A stretch of 20,555 nt of DNA from a virus. Made by a program: the position numbers and the translations under genes. The stretch lies in the IMG/VR virus record IMGVR_UViG_3300044647_001167, positions 1-20,555 of that record, one strand, 5' to 3'. This document shows, in pieces, positions 1-6,392 of the stretch; positions within the stretch are counted from its first letter, which is position 1; each line of letters starts with the position of its first letter. A model generated the notes under the pieces. That model did not search any database and was not told the origin of the DNA. It saw only the letters and a list, made by a program, of their open reading frames with translations.

Positions 1-630
1 CAGGGACGCCGGTACGTCCAAGTCGAAGGCTGGCAGGCGATTGCCAACGCCTTTGGGTGTGTGGCGTCGGCCCGTGACGTTGAGAAGGTGGAGGGCGGCT
101 ACCGTGCCACTGGCCAGGTGGTGCGTGTCTCTGACGGCAAGGTGCTGGCCGAGGCCGAGGGCTTCGTCGGCGACGATGAGAAGACGTGGGCCAGCCGCCC
201 CGTGTTTGCACGCCGTGCAATGGCTCAGACCCGGGCCATGAGCCGGGCCTGCCGCTCAGCGTTTGCGTTCGTCGTGACGCTGATGGATGCCGGGCTTGAG
301 ACGACGCCGGCCGAGGAGATGACCCACGTTGACGCTGAGCACTCGCACAGCAGGCCGCCCAGCGTGGTGAAGGTGACGGCTGCGGCCCCGGTCGTGCCAG
401 AGGATCCCATGGGCAAGGCCCGCCTGGCGGTCAGCCGAGCCACGACGTTCGAGATGCTCGACGCGATTCGGTCGCTCGTGGACAAGCGGCACGCCGAGGG
501 CGTCTTCAGCGAGGCCGCCAAGGACGAGCTCGTGGCCCTCATCCACCACAAGGCCGAGATGCTGATTGGCTCCGAGGACAGCGGCACGGAGTTCCCGCAC
601 GAGGCCGCCGAGCACGAGGTGACGGCATGA
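1..630 (+). CDS. Conserved phage protein of unknown function, 5'-truncated
   Basis: The frame is open from the first base, so the N-terminus lies outside the window; 209 residues are visible before the TGA. An internal GTG at 61 is not needed as a start, because the upstream residues (YVQVEGWQAIANAFG) read as normal protein. The block from YVQVEGW through a VEGGY segment to the RRAMAQTRAMSRACR helix and a TPAEEM end is a pattern I know from phage early proteins of unknown function. The basic helix with many Ala and Arg vaguely recalls the C-terminal helix of Rad52/ERF-type annealing proteins, but I see no decisive motif and do not assign that. The last 60 residues look like a separate helical domain. 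The stop overlaps the next start (ATGA at 627-630), suggesting translational coupling. Confidence 0.75.
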   Translation, partial: QGRRYVQVEGWQAIANAFGCVASARDVEKVEGGYRATGQVVRVSDGKVLAEAEGFVGDDEKTWASRPVFARRAMAQTRAMSRACRSAFAFVVTLMDAGLETTPAEEMTHVDAEHSHSRPPSVVKVTAAAPVVPEDPMGKARLAVSRATTFEMLDAIRSLVDKRHAEGVFSEAAKDELVALIHHKAEMLIGSEDSGTEFPHEAAEHEVTA

Positions 631-905
631 GCAACGTGTACATCCCCATGCTCGCAGACAGGATCGACGCCGACGGAGTTGGCTGGTGGATGCTTGAGGG
701 CAGCGAGGTGCCGATGGGAGGCGTAACGCTTGTGCGTCACGGGTCCGTCCTGCGTGAAGACCGAGACGCCTGGCACGAGACACGTTCGGCTGCGATGGAC
801 GAGGCCGCCGTTCGGATCGAAGTGATTGCCGCCCGGCTGTCGAAGCAGGCCGCCAAGATCCGCCAGGAGGCCGAGGACATTCGGCGAAAGGCGGTGGTGG
901 AGTGA
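627..905 (+). CDS. Hypothetical small protein (92 aa)
   Basis: The ATG overlaps the upstream stop in ATGA, and the TGA overlaps the next GTG start (GTGA at 902-905), so it sits in a coupled three-gene chain. The N-terminal half is Trp/Gly-containing and probably globular. Residues 55-90 are an Ala/Arg/Glu-rich helix predicted by eye to be coiled coil. No family is recognised. Its small size and position in the early region fit a phage accessory protein, but nothing in the sequence says what it does. Confidence 0.7.
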   Translation: MSNVYIPMLADRIDADGVGWWMLEGSEVPMGGVTLVRHGSVLREDRDAWHETRSAAMDEAAVRIEVIAARLSKQAAKIRQEAEDIRRKAVVE

Positions 906-1156
906 CACGTTACGCCAACGTCCACGATCGCGAGCCGCTCACCATCGGCATCGACACCATCGTGGCCTACCTCGAGCGGCAGCACATGCCACGAATGGCG
1001 GCGTTCGCTCGTGACTTGCAGCGTTCCGCCGAGTCGCACGCCGCAGAGCGTCTGCGGTGGCAGCGTGACTTAGAAGAGCTTCGCACGCGGCTCGACCAGT
1101 ACGAGCCCAGGCGAAAGGCGTACGTGGACCGAGGACACACATACACCGGGGACTGA
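902..1156 (+). CDS. Hypothetical small helical protein (84 aa)
   Basis: It starts at GTG 902, inside the upstream stop (GTGA). The protein is rich in Arg, Glu and Leu. Residues 35-72 (RDLQRSAESHAAERLRWQRD onward) form a charged amphipathic helix that could be a coiled coil. The end ends HTYTGD. No known domain is visible. A hairpin directly follows the stop, so the three-gene run 1-1156 may end a transcription unit here. Confidence 0.65.
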   Translation: MTRYANVHDREPLTIGIDTIVAYLERQHMPRMAAFARDLQRSAESHAAERLRWQRDLEELRTRLDQYEPRRKAYVDRGHTYTGD

Positions 1157-1157
1157 T

Positions 1158-1177
1158 AACGCCAGGCTCGTGGCGTT
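1158..1177 (+). terminator. Hairpin after the first operon, possible terminator
   Basis: A perfect 7-bp inverted repeat (AACGCCA / TGGCGTT) with a 6-nt loop lies 1 nt after the stop of the preceding gene. No T-run follows, so intrinsic termination is uncertain; it could equally act in mRNA 3'-end protection. The rest of the 160-bp gap to 1318 shows no ORF or RNA gene that I can support. Confidence 0.35.
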
Positions 1178-1318
1178 CCGGCCGTCATGCAGAGCCGGCG
1201 AGCAGGGTTGCGGTGAATCCCTTCGTAATCGCCGCAGCGTCGGATTGGTTCGTACTCCATACCCAAGGCCGACGCCGGGTGCTCCACGAGACGGGGCCAA
1301 TACACGAAAGGACTCGTG

Positions 1319-1642
1319 ATGAACCACTATGGCATTGACGACGCCCAGGCTGGCCCGCTGTTCACGCAGCGTGCCCCGTCAAACGGCACGGTCACTTCGG
1401 CCGCAGCGGCCGACTCGCTCAGCCCGGCGACGCTCAACGCCATGCAGCGGCGCGTGCTCGAGCTCCTGGCGGCGTGGCCGCAAGGACTCACCGACGAGGA
1501 GATGCAGCACAAGCTCGGCATGAACCCCAGCACGCAGCGGCCACGTCGTGGCGAACTGGCACGGTTCGGGCTCGTTGTGGAGTGCGGCACCAGGCGGACG
1601 ACAAGCGGGCGGATGGCAAGCGTGTGGAGGGTGGCCAAGTAA
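1319..1642 (+). CDS. Small winged-helix-like DNA-binding protein
   Basis: I chose ATG 1319 over the adjacent in-frame GTG 1316 because AAAGGA at 1307-1312 is well spaced. The protein has 107 residues. After a low-complexity N-terminus rich in Ala/Ser/Thr, residues about 38-105 have the layout of a winged helix: an opening helix (MQRRVLELLAAWPQ), a helix-turn-helix (GLTDEEMQHKLGMNPSTQRPR) and a wing ending in VWRVAK. Similar short phage proteins resemble MarR-like or replication-adjacent HTH folds. The target is unknown. Its stop TAA is directly followed by an AAGGAGG site for the next gene. Confidence 0.6.
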   Translation: MNHYGIDDAQAGPLFTQRAPSNGTVTSAAAADSLSPATLNAMQRRVLELLAAWPQGLTDEEMQHKLGMNPSTQRPRRGELARFGLVVECGTRRTTSGRMASVWRVAK

Positions 1643-1647
1643 GGAGG
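1641..1647 (+). promoter_or_regulatory. Strong Shine-Dalgarno for the PLD-like gene
   Basis: AAGGAGG lies 6 nt before ATG 1654 and overlaps the preceding stop codon. It is one of the few near-perfect anti-SD matches in the window and fixes the start of the next gene. Confidence 0.7.
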
Positions 1648-1653
1648 CAACGT

Positions 1654-2382
1654 ATGGATTTTGATTTCACAAAGCTCGCGATAACGAACGCAGACGGCCC
1701 AGCACTGGCCGTTGATAACACTCCGTGGGCCGACGACGGAGTTACTGTAAGGGCGTACTTCGGCGAGTTAGCGTCTCCGCTGGCGTATCACATATCTCAA
1801 TGCCAGTTTGTCGTCGGCTGCTGCGCTTGGCTGACTCACGAGTCTGTCATTGACTCTCTTGGGTGCGTCTCTCGCGGATGCCAGATTGTGTGCCAAAAGG
1901 AAGACTTTTTGCGACCTGATGCGTCGTCGCCACGGGGATGGAAGTCAAGGCTGCGCGGCCTGTATTCGTCGCTGTCGTGCTACATCAACAGGCATGCGTG
2001 CGCCGACGTTGCACTGATGCCAAAGTTGAGCGTCTGCATGGATGAAGGTGGAATGGATCCTGTGCGCTGCGTTGGTAATCACAACTCGGACAAACACCCT
2101 GCGTTTCCGAGGATGCATCACAAGTTTGTTGTGTTTTGTGACGTGCTGGAACGAGAGGTCGAGTGTGATTGGTATCACAGAATGCCTAAGCCTAAGGCAG
2201 TATGGACAGGGTCGTTTAATCCGACATCAAACGGGACTAGAAGCCGTGAAAACGCAGTCGTTATTGAGAGTGAACACGTTGCGCTTGCTTACTTTCGCGA
2301 GTGGTACCAGATGTTTGCCCTGAGCGAGCCGCTCGAATGGGAAAGCGAGTGGTGTGCGCCGGACTACAGGATTGGGACATAG
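1654..2382 (+). CDS. Phospholipase D-like protein with a single HKD motif
   Basis: The protein has 242 residues. The C-terminal half carries the PLD signature: H155-H156-K157 (HHKFVVF), an Asp at 163, then G186-S187-F188-N189 and a following RENAVVI segment. In this superfamily (PLD enzymes, Nuc endonuclease, BfiI) the HxK His attacks a phosphodiester. Only one HKD copy is present, so a dimer would be needed, as in Nuc. The Asp is one residue further from Lys than in the textbook HxKx4D pattern. I see no signal peptide, so a cytoplasmic nuclease or phosphodiesterase role is likelier than lipid cleavage. The gene is cysteine-rich and visibly more A/T-rich than its neighbours, suggesting separate acquisition. 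The substrate cannot be read from sequence. Confidence 0.7.
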   Translation: MDFDFTKLAITNADGPALAVDNTPWADDGVTVRAYFGELASPLAYHISQCQFVVGCCAWLTHESVIDSLGCVSRGCQIVCQKEDFLRPDASSPRGWKSRLRGLYSSLSCYINRHACADVALMPKLSVCMDEGGMDPVRCVGNHNSDKHPAFPRMHHKFVVFCDVLEREVECDWYHRMPKPKAVWTGSFNPTSNGTRSRENAVVIESEHVALAYFREWYQMFALSEPLEWESEWCAPDYRIGT

Positions 2383-2392
2383 GAGTCCACGG

Positions 2393-2575
2393 ATGGCTGC
2401 TGAGCAAAAAGAAGACCCGCTGGTAACTCAGGCTGCCATTGCCTACGTCAACTGGCGTTGCAGCGGAGGCCAGGGCGACTGGGAGCCTTTCCGCCGGAAG
2501 TGGCTTATGGACAACGCACTATCAGAAAAGATTGCTAAAGAGAGGAAAGCCAAGGATGGCCAGGACGCAGGTTGA
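2393..2575 (+). CDS. Hypothetical small protein (60 aa)
   Basis: ATG 2393 follows AGGAG (2381-2385) at good spacing, which is why I prefer it to an upstream non-ATG start. The protein is hydrophilic, contains a YVNWRCSGGQGDWEPFRRKW segment, and ends in a Lys/Glu-rich tail. It overlaps the following replication gene by 20 bp, so the two are probably co-translated. No family is recognised. Confidence 0.6.
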   Translation: MAAEQKEDPLVTQAAIAYVNWRCSGGQGDWEPFRRKWLMDNALSEKIAKERKAKDGQDAG

Positions 2576-3347
2576 CCATTACATCCCGTTCTTTGGCAGG
2601 GACTTCTATGCGTCTACGGCAATGTGGACTGCTGAGGAAGTCGGCCATTACATCCGCTTGCTAGTTATCCAGTGGGATTCCGGCGGTCTGCCGTCTGATC
2701 TTGAGCGTCTCGAGCTTGTGTCTCCAGGCGTTGGGCGTGTGTGGAAGCTGCTGTCGTCGAAGTTTCCTGTCTGCGACGACGGCCTGCGTCGGAATGCCCG
2801 AATGGAGGAGCACCGTGCTCGTGCTGAGGATCTGAAAGAAGCACGCTCGGAAGCAGGGCAAGAGGGGAACAGGAAGCGGTGGGGCGATCGCAAAACTGTC
2901 GCAAAAGGATCGCAAAAGGATCGCAAGGCGATCGCAAACGGCATCGCAAAAGCATCGCCTCCATCCCCATCCCCATCTCCATCCCTATCTTCTTCTCCAA
3001 AAGACGAATGCAGAACACACACACCGCCGGAAAGCGACGAGTTTCGCCAAAAGGGCTGGGCAGCGGACGAATGGCAGCGGTTTGTTTCTGACTGGAACGT
3101 CACGGGCAATGCAGTGCCGTGGACTCCGCTTGTGCCTCCAGCGTCTTGGGTGGACCTAGCAGCGACGCCAGGCTGGCTGGACAGGGCGCATCAAGCAATG
3201 CACCGGCTTCCGTCGTGCCAGTTTTTCGACAAGCCGCTGGCGGTGACCCGGTTCTTTGAATACCTCGACCGCATCTTGGCCGGGGAGTTTGACAACGCAA
3301 AGCATGATGCACGGAAGCGACGCGAACCAGTGGGAGGAAACCTATGA
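2556..3347 (+). CDS. DUF1376 (YdaU-like) phage replication protein
   Basis: The protein has 263 residues from ATG 2556. The first 90 match the DUF1376 pattern of phage replication proteins: VDHYIPFFGRDFYASTAMW, then a helix (EVGHYIRLLVIQWDSGGLP) and a winged-helix-like region. Residues about 105-150 are a low-complexity linker with an 11-residue repeat (DRKTVAKGSQK, then DRKAIANGIAK) followed by a Ser/Pro run. Residues 170-263 form a second globular part. This family sits where lambda has O, before a loader-like gene, and is thought to act in replication initiation. The linker is encoded by an 11-bp-phased DNA repeat that looks like an origin (separate entry). The stop overlaps the next start (ATGA). 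Confidence 0.75.
   Translation: MARTQVDHYIPFFGRDFYASTAMWTAEEVGHYIRLLVIQWDSGGLPSDLERLELVSPGVGRVWKLLSSKFPVCDDGLRRNARMEEHRARAEDLKEARSEAGQEGNRKRWGDRKTVAKGSQKDRKAIANGIAKASPPSPSPSPSLSSSPKDECRTHTPPESDEFRQKGWAADEWQRFVSDWNVTGNAVPWTPLVPPASWVDLAATPGWLDRAHQAMHRLPSCQFFDKPLAVTRFFEYLDRILAGEFDNAKHDARKRREPVGGNL
2884..3002 (+). repeat. Iteron-like array plus G-less tract, candidate replication origin
   Basis: Six copies of TCGCAA begin at 2888, 2899, 2910, 2921, 2932 and 2944, spaced 11, 11, 11, 11 and 12 bp; a degenerate TCGCCT follows at 2955. The fuller unit is GATCGCAAAA. Two of the repeats form the octamer palindrome GCGATCGC (2884 and 2928). From 2958 to 3002 the + strand has no G at all and shows a CCATCC-type short period. 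One-helical-turn spacing and a strand-biased flank are typical of initiator-bound iterons. Lambda has its origin inside the O gene in the same way. The function is inferred. Confidence 0.55.
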
Positions 3348-3823
3348 GGACGTGGGATCAGAACCGAGCGGCCATCAACCAGCTGTGGCCTCAGTGTGTC
3401 TGGACGGACGAGGAGCGTCGTCTTTGGCACGACGACCTGCACCGCCTGGATCAAGACGTGCTCTATGACGCCATCAAGAACGTGAAGCGAAACAACGAAA
3501 GCATGTACCCGCAGCTGAAGTGGGTGCGTGATGAGTATCGGCACCTTCACAGGCTCAAGACGTTCTCCGAGAAGAAGCGGCTTCAACAATCTGAGCCTCG
3601 TCAGGTCGTGAGGATCGACAAGTCGGAAGACGCTGCGATGCGTGAAGAGCTCAAGGCCGTGGTGGAAATGACAACTCCTGCGGAGTTCCAGAGCACTGTC
3701 GATCTGATCGCAGATAAGGCCGCAAGCCTGAAGATCGAGATGTCCACTGCGTTCCGGCTGGTGTCGTACCTGCTTCGCCGCCTTGGGATGGACAACGGAA
3801 ACGCCATTGGAGGAGCAGCATGA
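3344..3823 (+). CDS. Hypothetical replication-region protein (159 aa)
   Basis: The gene is coupled to both neighbours by ATGA overlaps (3344 and 3820). The N-terminal 60 residues (RAAINQLWPQCVWTDEERRL to LKWVRDEYR) are helical and Trp-rich, and the remainder is charged and helical. It has no Walker motifs, so it is not an AAA+ helicase loader of the DnaC type. Its place directly after a DUF1376 gene is where phages often put a small loader or replication accessory protein; that is inference from position only. Confidence 0.65.
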   Translation: MRTWDQNRAAINQLWPQCVWTDEERRLWHDDLHRLDQDVLYDAIKNVKRNNESMYPQLKWVRDEYRHLHRLKTFSEKKRLQQSEPRQVVRIDKSEDAAMREELKAVVEMTTPAEFQSTVDLIADKAASLKIEMSTAFRLVSYLLRRLGMDNGNAIGGAA

Positions 3824-4041
3824 CGCAGACCGCCAAGGAGCGTCTTACCGCTCGCCAGCAGGAAGTGCTGGATTTCATTCGGGCCAACATGGCCCTGTAC
3901 AGCCCGACGTGCAGGCAGATCGCCTCCGCGATCGGGGCGAAGTCTCCGCACGCCGCCACGGTGCATCTCGACGCCTTGGAGAAGAAGGGCTTCATCCGCC
4001 GCACGCCCGGCAAGCCCCGCAACATCGAGGTGGTGTCATGA
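3820..4041 (+). CDS. Stand-alone LexA-type DNA-binding domain
   Basis: ATG 3820 follows AGGAG at 3811. The 73 residues match the N-terminal winged-helix domain of LexA along their length: LTARQQEVLDFIRANM, a PTCRQIASAIG turn, then SPHAATVHLDALEKKGFI and a wing ending at RNIEVV. The LexA C-terminal half (cleavage site and Ser/Lys peptidase dyad) is absent, so the protein cannot self-cleave by the LexA route. It could act as a constitutive repressor of phage genes, or compete for the host LexA operators. The stop TGA overlaps the next ATG (ATGA at 4038). Confidence 0.75.
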   Translation: MTQTAKERLTARQQEVLDFIRANMALYSPTCRQIASAIGAKSPHAATVHLDALEKKGFIRRTPGKPRNIEVVS

Positions 4042-4307
4042 GCATGCGTCCGCACGAGATCGTTGCCAGCCTGCGGATCTACGCCGATGCGATGGCGCAG
4101 GCCGCCGTGACCAAGGCCAGCGACGGAGCCAGCCGGGCCCGCCTCAACTTCGGGGCGTCGCTGCTGCTTGAGACTGCCGACCTGGTGCTGCAGCTGCAGA
4201 CTCGGCTGGTGAAGCAGGCGGTTGCCTACGAGCACGCCGAGGCGTCCAGCCAGGCGAAGTGGCCGCTGCTCGAGGACGACGACAGCGATGCGGGGGCCGC
4301 ACTGTGA
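4038..4307 (+). CDS. Hypothetical small helical protein (89 aa)
   Basis: It starts at ATG 4038 (ATGA overlap); a second in-frame ATG at 4044 is possible. The protein is almost wholly helical and Ala/Leu-rich (ADAMAQAAVTKAS, LLLETADLVLQLQTRLVKQA), with an acidic C-terminal tail (LLEDDDSD). No family is recognised. Its stop overlaps the GTG of a micro-gene that runs to the sliding-clamp gene. Confidence 0.6.
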   Translation: MSMRPHEIVASLRIYADAMAQAAVTKASDGASRARLNFGASLLLETADLVLQLQTRLVKQAVAYEHAEASSQAKWPLLEDDDSDAGAAL

Positions 4308-4411
4308 GCATCACCGATTGGGTCTGGATTTCGGTTGGGCAGTTCACGCTCGCGGCGACGTTCGCCCTGGGCATTTTGGTTGGTGTGTCTCTGACGCGAA
4401 AGGATTCGTGA
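4304..4411 (+). CDS. Micro-protein with one membrane segment (35 aa)
   Basis: GTG 4304 overlaps the upstream stop (GTGA) and the frame stays open to TGA 4409-4411, 1 nt before the clamp ATG. The predicted product has a short polar start, one hydrophobic stretch (FTLAATFALGILVGVSL) and a positive tail (TRKDS), as in a single-pass inner-membrane peptide. The exact fit between two genes supports coding. Function is unknown. Confidence 0.5.
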   Translation: MSITDWVWISVGQFTLAATFALGILVGVSLTRKDS

Positions 4412-4412
4412 C

Positions 4413-5516
4413 ATGGCTACGGCAACGAAGGAACGGGCGGGGCTGACGATAGGAGCCGGCACGCTGCTGGCGGCACTCAGTGACGTGACTAGGGCGGTGA
4501 GCTCGCGCGGCCCGAAGCCGATTTTGCGGAACGTCCGCATCGGCGACGGGCTCATCACGGGCACGGATCTTGAGATCCGCATCGACCGTGAGATCGGCGA
4601 GCAGTGCGAGCCGATGCTGCTGCCGGCCGACAGGCTGACGGCGATCCTGCGGGCCTGCCGGCACGACGACGACGTGACGCTCACCCCGAAGGGCAGCACC
4701 GTCACGATCAAGTGCGGCCGGGGAAAGTGGGATCTCCCCACTGAGGACGTGGCCGAGTACCCGACGTGGGAGCCCGTGGACGCCACGCCCGTCTGCCGCC
4801 TGCCGGCGGATCAGTTCGTGCGGGCGATCAGGGCCGTGTCGTACGCCACGGACAGCGAGTCCAGCCGCTACGCCCTGGGTGCGGTGCTCATCGACGTGAC
4901 GGGTGGAGATCCGACGTTCGTTGGCACTGACGGCCGGCGGCTGTCGGCGGTGCAGACGGAGACGGACCAGGCGGTGGACGACTCGACGACGCTCGTGCCG
5001 GCCGCTGCGGCTCGCATCGCTGCCACGCTCAGCGAACGCAGCGAGGGCTCGGTGCAGATCGAGGCGACCAAGTCGGACGTGGTGTTCACGTTCGACGGCG
5101 GCGTGCTCACGGCTCGCATCGTGGACGGCCGCTTCCCACGGTGGCGTGACGTGTTCCCCGAGGCCAGCACTGAGCCGCACGTCGTGGAGCGCGAGGAGCT
5201 GCTGTCGGCGACCAGGGCTGCGGCCGTCGTGGCCAGCGAGCAGAGCAAGGGCGTTACGTACGACTTCGGCGAGACGCTGACGCTTACGGCCCGCTCGAGC
5301 GAGTACGGCGAGTCGAAGGCGAAGTGCTCGGTGGTGCAGGCCGGGACGGCGTGCAAGGTCAAGCTGGACCCGGCCTTCGTGCGTGACTACCTGCAGGGGC
5401 TGCCGGCCGACGAGGAGCCGAACGTCTCGATTCATGCGACCGGGCCTGCCGGTGCCGTCACGCTGTCGTGCGGCGAGTACCGCGGCGTCATCATGCCGCT
5501 GGCGGAGGACGCATGA
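4413..5516 (+). CDS. dnaN: DNA polymerase III beta sliding clamp
   Basis: The 367-residue length equals that of bacterial DnaN (about 366), with its three repeated domains at roughly 8-122, 130-245 and 250-367. Recognisable family segments are FVGTDGRRLSAVQ in the middle domain, IVDGRFPRWRDVFP at the domain 2-3 junction, and a C-terminus ending YRGVIMPL, where bacterial clamps end in a VxMPM-type strand that forms the protein-binding pocket. The clamp encircles DNA and tethers the polymerase. No polymerase or clamp loader is seen in the window, so it would be loaded by the host complex or by genes outside. Codon use matches the neighbours, so it looks long resident in the phage. The stop overlaps the next ATG. 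Confidence 0.92.
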   Translation: MATATKERAGLTIGAGTLLAALSDVTRAVSSRGPKPILRNVRIGDGLITGTDLEIRIDREIGEQCEPMLLPADRLTAILRACRHDDDVTLTPKGSTVTIKCGRGKWDLPTEDVAEYPTWEPVDATPVCRLPADQFVRAIRAVSYATDSESSRYALGAVLIDVTGGDPTFVGTDGRRLSAVQTETDQAVDDSTTLVPAAAARIAATLSERSEGSVQIEATKSDVVFTFDGGVLTARIVDGRFPRWRDVFPEASTEPHVVEREELLSATRAAAVVASEQSKGVTYDFGETLTLTARSSEYGESKAKCSVVQAGTACKVKLDPAFVRDYLQGLPADEEPNVSIHATGPAGAVTLSCGEYRGVIMPLAEDA

Positions 5517-5893
5517 TCCCTGGCAACCAGTACGTCAGTTCGCACAGCCGTGCCGACGTGGCACTGCTTCATCAGCTGTGGTCGCAGGGCCTGTCGGCTG
5601 GCGAGATTGGCCGACGCATGGGCGTCTGCCAAAGCACCGTGTCGAAGTGGGCACAGCGGTACAAGCTGCCGCCGAGGCCGCCACTGGGCACGCCAGAGTA
5701 TGAGGCACCGTCTGAGGAGGACGAGGCCGCATCGCAGAGCGGCCTGGCACTGTCGCCGTGGGTTGCCGAGCGAGCCAAGATCGAGCGTGAGAAGCACATG
5801 GCCGAGCGTCGTGCTGAGGCACCCGAATGCACCAGCAGCAAGGTCAGCAAGTGGCGGCTAGGGATTTGCTCGCCGAGAGGAGGTGCTGCATGA
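5513..5893 (+). CDS. HTH protein with GcrA-like N-terminus
   Basis: It starts at ATG 5513 in an ATGA overlap with dnaN. Residues about 15-55 form a helix-turn-helix (VALLHQLWSQGLSAGEIGRR, then STVSKWAQRYKLPPRP) like the first 50 residues of GcrA-family regulators and of sigma-region-4-like phage HTH proteins. The remaining 70 residues are acidic, then basic, with no known domain. It may be a transcription regulator of phage genes. A GcrA-type role at methylated sites cannot be inferred from this alone. The gene ends in ATGA overlap with a micro-gene preceded by GGAGG. Confidence 0.65.
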   Translation: MIPGNQYVSSHSRADVALLHQLWSQGLSAGEIGRRMGVCQSTVSKWAQRYKLPPRPPLGTPEYEAPSEEDEAASQSGLALSPWVAERAKIEREKHMAERRAEAPECTSSKVSKWRLGICSPRGGAA

Positions 5894-5985
5894 GCGATCT
5901 CATGACGCTGGTGGATGCGATGCCGCCTGACTCGTTCTTGGCGTTGGTTGTCATCATGTGGGTGGCGGTCGAGTACTTCGCATGA
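5890..5985 (+). CDS. Micro-protein, hydrophobic (31 aa)
   Basis: ATG 5890 lies after GAGGAGG (5877-5883) and overlaps the upstream stop. The product is short and hydrophobic (DSFLALVVIMWVAVEYF) and would span a membrane once. Its stop overlaps the next ATG at 5982. The strong ribosome site and exact coupling on both sides support translation; function is unknown. Confidence 0.5.
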   Translation: MSDLMTLVDAMPPDSFLALVVIMWVAVEYFA

Positions 5986-6131
5986 GTTTTTTCAGCACAA
6001 AACATGACGCCGCGCCGGCGGCGAGAGCTCAGATGCCCGACGGCGATCATGCGTCGCTCGGGGGCGGCAGCGACCGGACCGATAAACCGGGATTGCGAAC
6101 CGCTTTGGGCACCGGCGATACATGGATCTGA
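5982..6131 (+). CDS. Hypothetical micro-protein (49 aa)
   Basis: ATG 5982 is in ATGA overlap with the preceding gene and the frame closes with TGA at 6129. The product begins MSFFSTKHDAAP and is polar, Gly/Asp-rich and probably disordered, with no domain visible. A perfect hairpin begins 8 nt after its stop. Supported mainly by coupling, so moderate confidence. Confidence 0.4.
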   Translation: MSFFSTKHDAAPAARAQMPDGDHASLGGGSDRTDKPGLRTALGTGDTWI

Positions 6132-6138
6132 GAACGAT

Positions 6139-6166
6139 GCGATCTGCGGCTCGTCCGCAGCATCGC
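6139..6166 (+). terminator. Strong hairpin after micro-gene chain
   Basis: GCGAT-CTGCGG pairs with CCGCAG-ATCGC around a 5-nt loop (CTCGT), giving 11 bp broken by one bulged C. It starts just after the stop at 6131. No T-run follows, so it may be a terminator, an attenuator or an mRNA end protector. Confidence 0.4.
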
Positions 6167-6193
6167 GTGGTTCTGTGAGTGCAGGAGGTCGCA

Positions 6194-6343
6194 ATGCCAA
6201 AGGGGGAACGCTGGCAGGAGATTTGCAAGCAGACAGGCAAGTGCGACAGATGCCCGCCGCATGACGGTGAGAACCGAAGGCGACGGGCCAAGAAATCAAA
6301 ACGAAGGCCGAAGAGAGATACCATCCGAAGGCCGAGTAAGTAG
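6194..6343 (+). CDS. Small basic CxxC protein (49 aa)
   Basis: A near-perfect Shine-Dalgarno AGGAGG (6183-6188) stands 5 nt before ATG 6194. The product starts MPKGERWQEICKQTGKCDRC, so it has Cys residues in a Cx6CxxC arrangement, and then becomes very basic (RRRRAKKSKRRPK). It could be a small nucleic-acid-binding protein with one metal site or disulfide. Nothing more is supported. It lies between two hairpin-bearing gaps. Confidence 0.5.
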   Translation: MPKGERWQEICKQTGKCDRCPPHDGENRRRRAKKSKRRPKRDTIRRPSK

Positions 6344-6392
6344 CCACAGAACGTGCAGCGATGAATGGCTGCGAACACAGGAGACAGACGCC

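Noticed and set aside
1157-1318. tRNA-like segment (GGTTCGTACTCC resembling a T arm)
   Set aside because: I could not form an acceptor stem, D arm and anticodon arm together.
2884-2935. GCGATCGC octamers as cyanobacterial HIP1 signal
   Set aside because: Only two copies, both part of the repeat array; no enrichment elsewhere in the window suggests a cyanobacterial genome.
2884-2960. CRISPR array
   Set aside because: The repeats are about 10 bp with an 11-bp period; there is no room for spacers and they lie within a coding gene.
4344-5435. Long open frame on the - strand opposite the clamp gene (363 codons)
   Set aside because: It lies antisense to an unmistakable DnaN; the Arg/His/Leu-rich product is typical of the reverse frame of GC-rich coding DNA, and there is no ribosome site or known motif.
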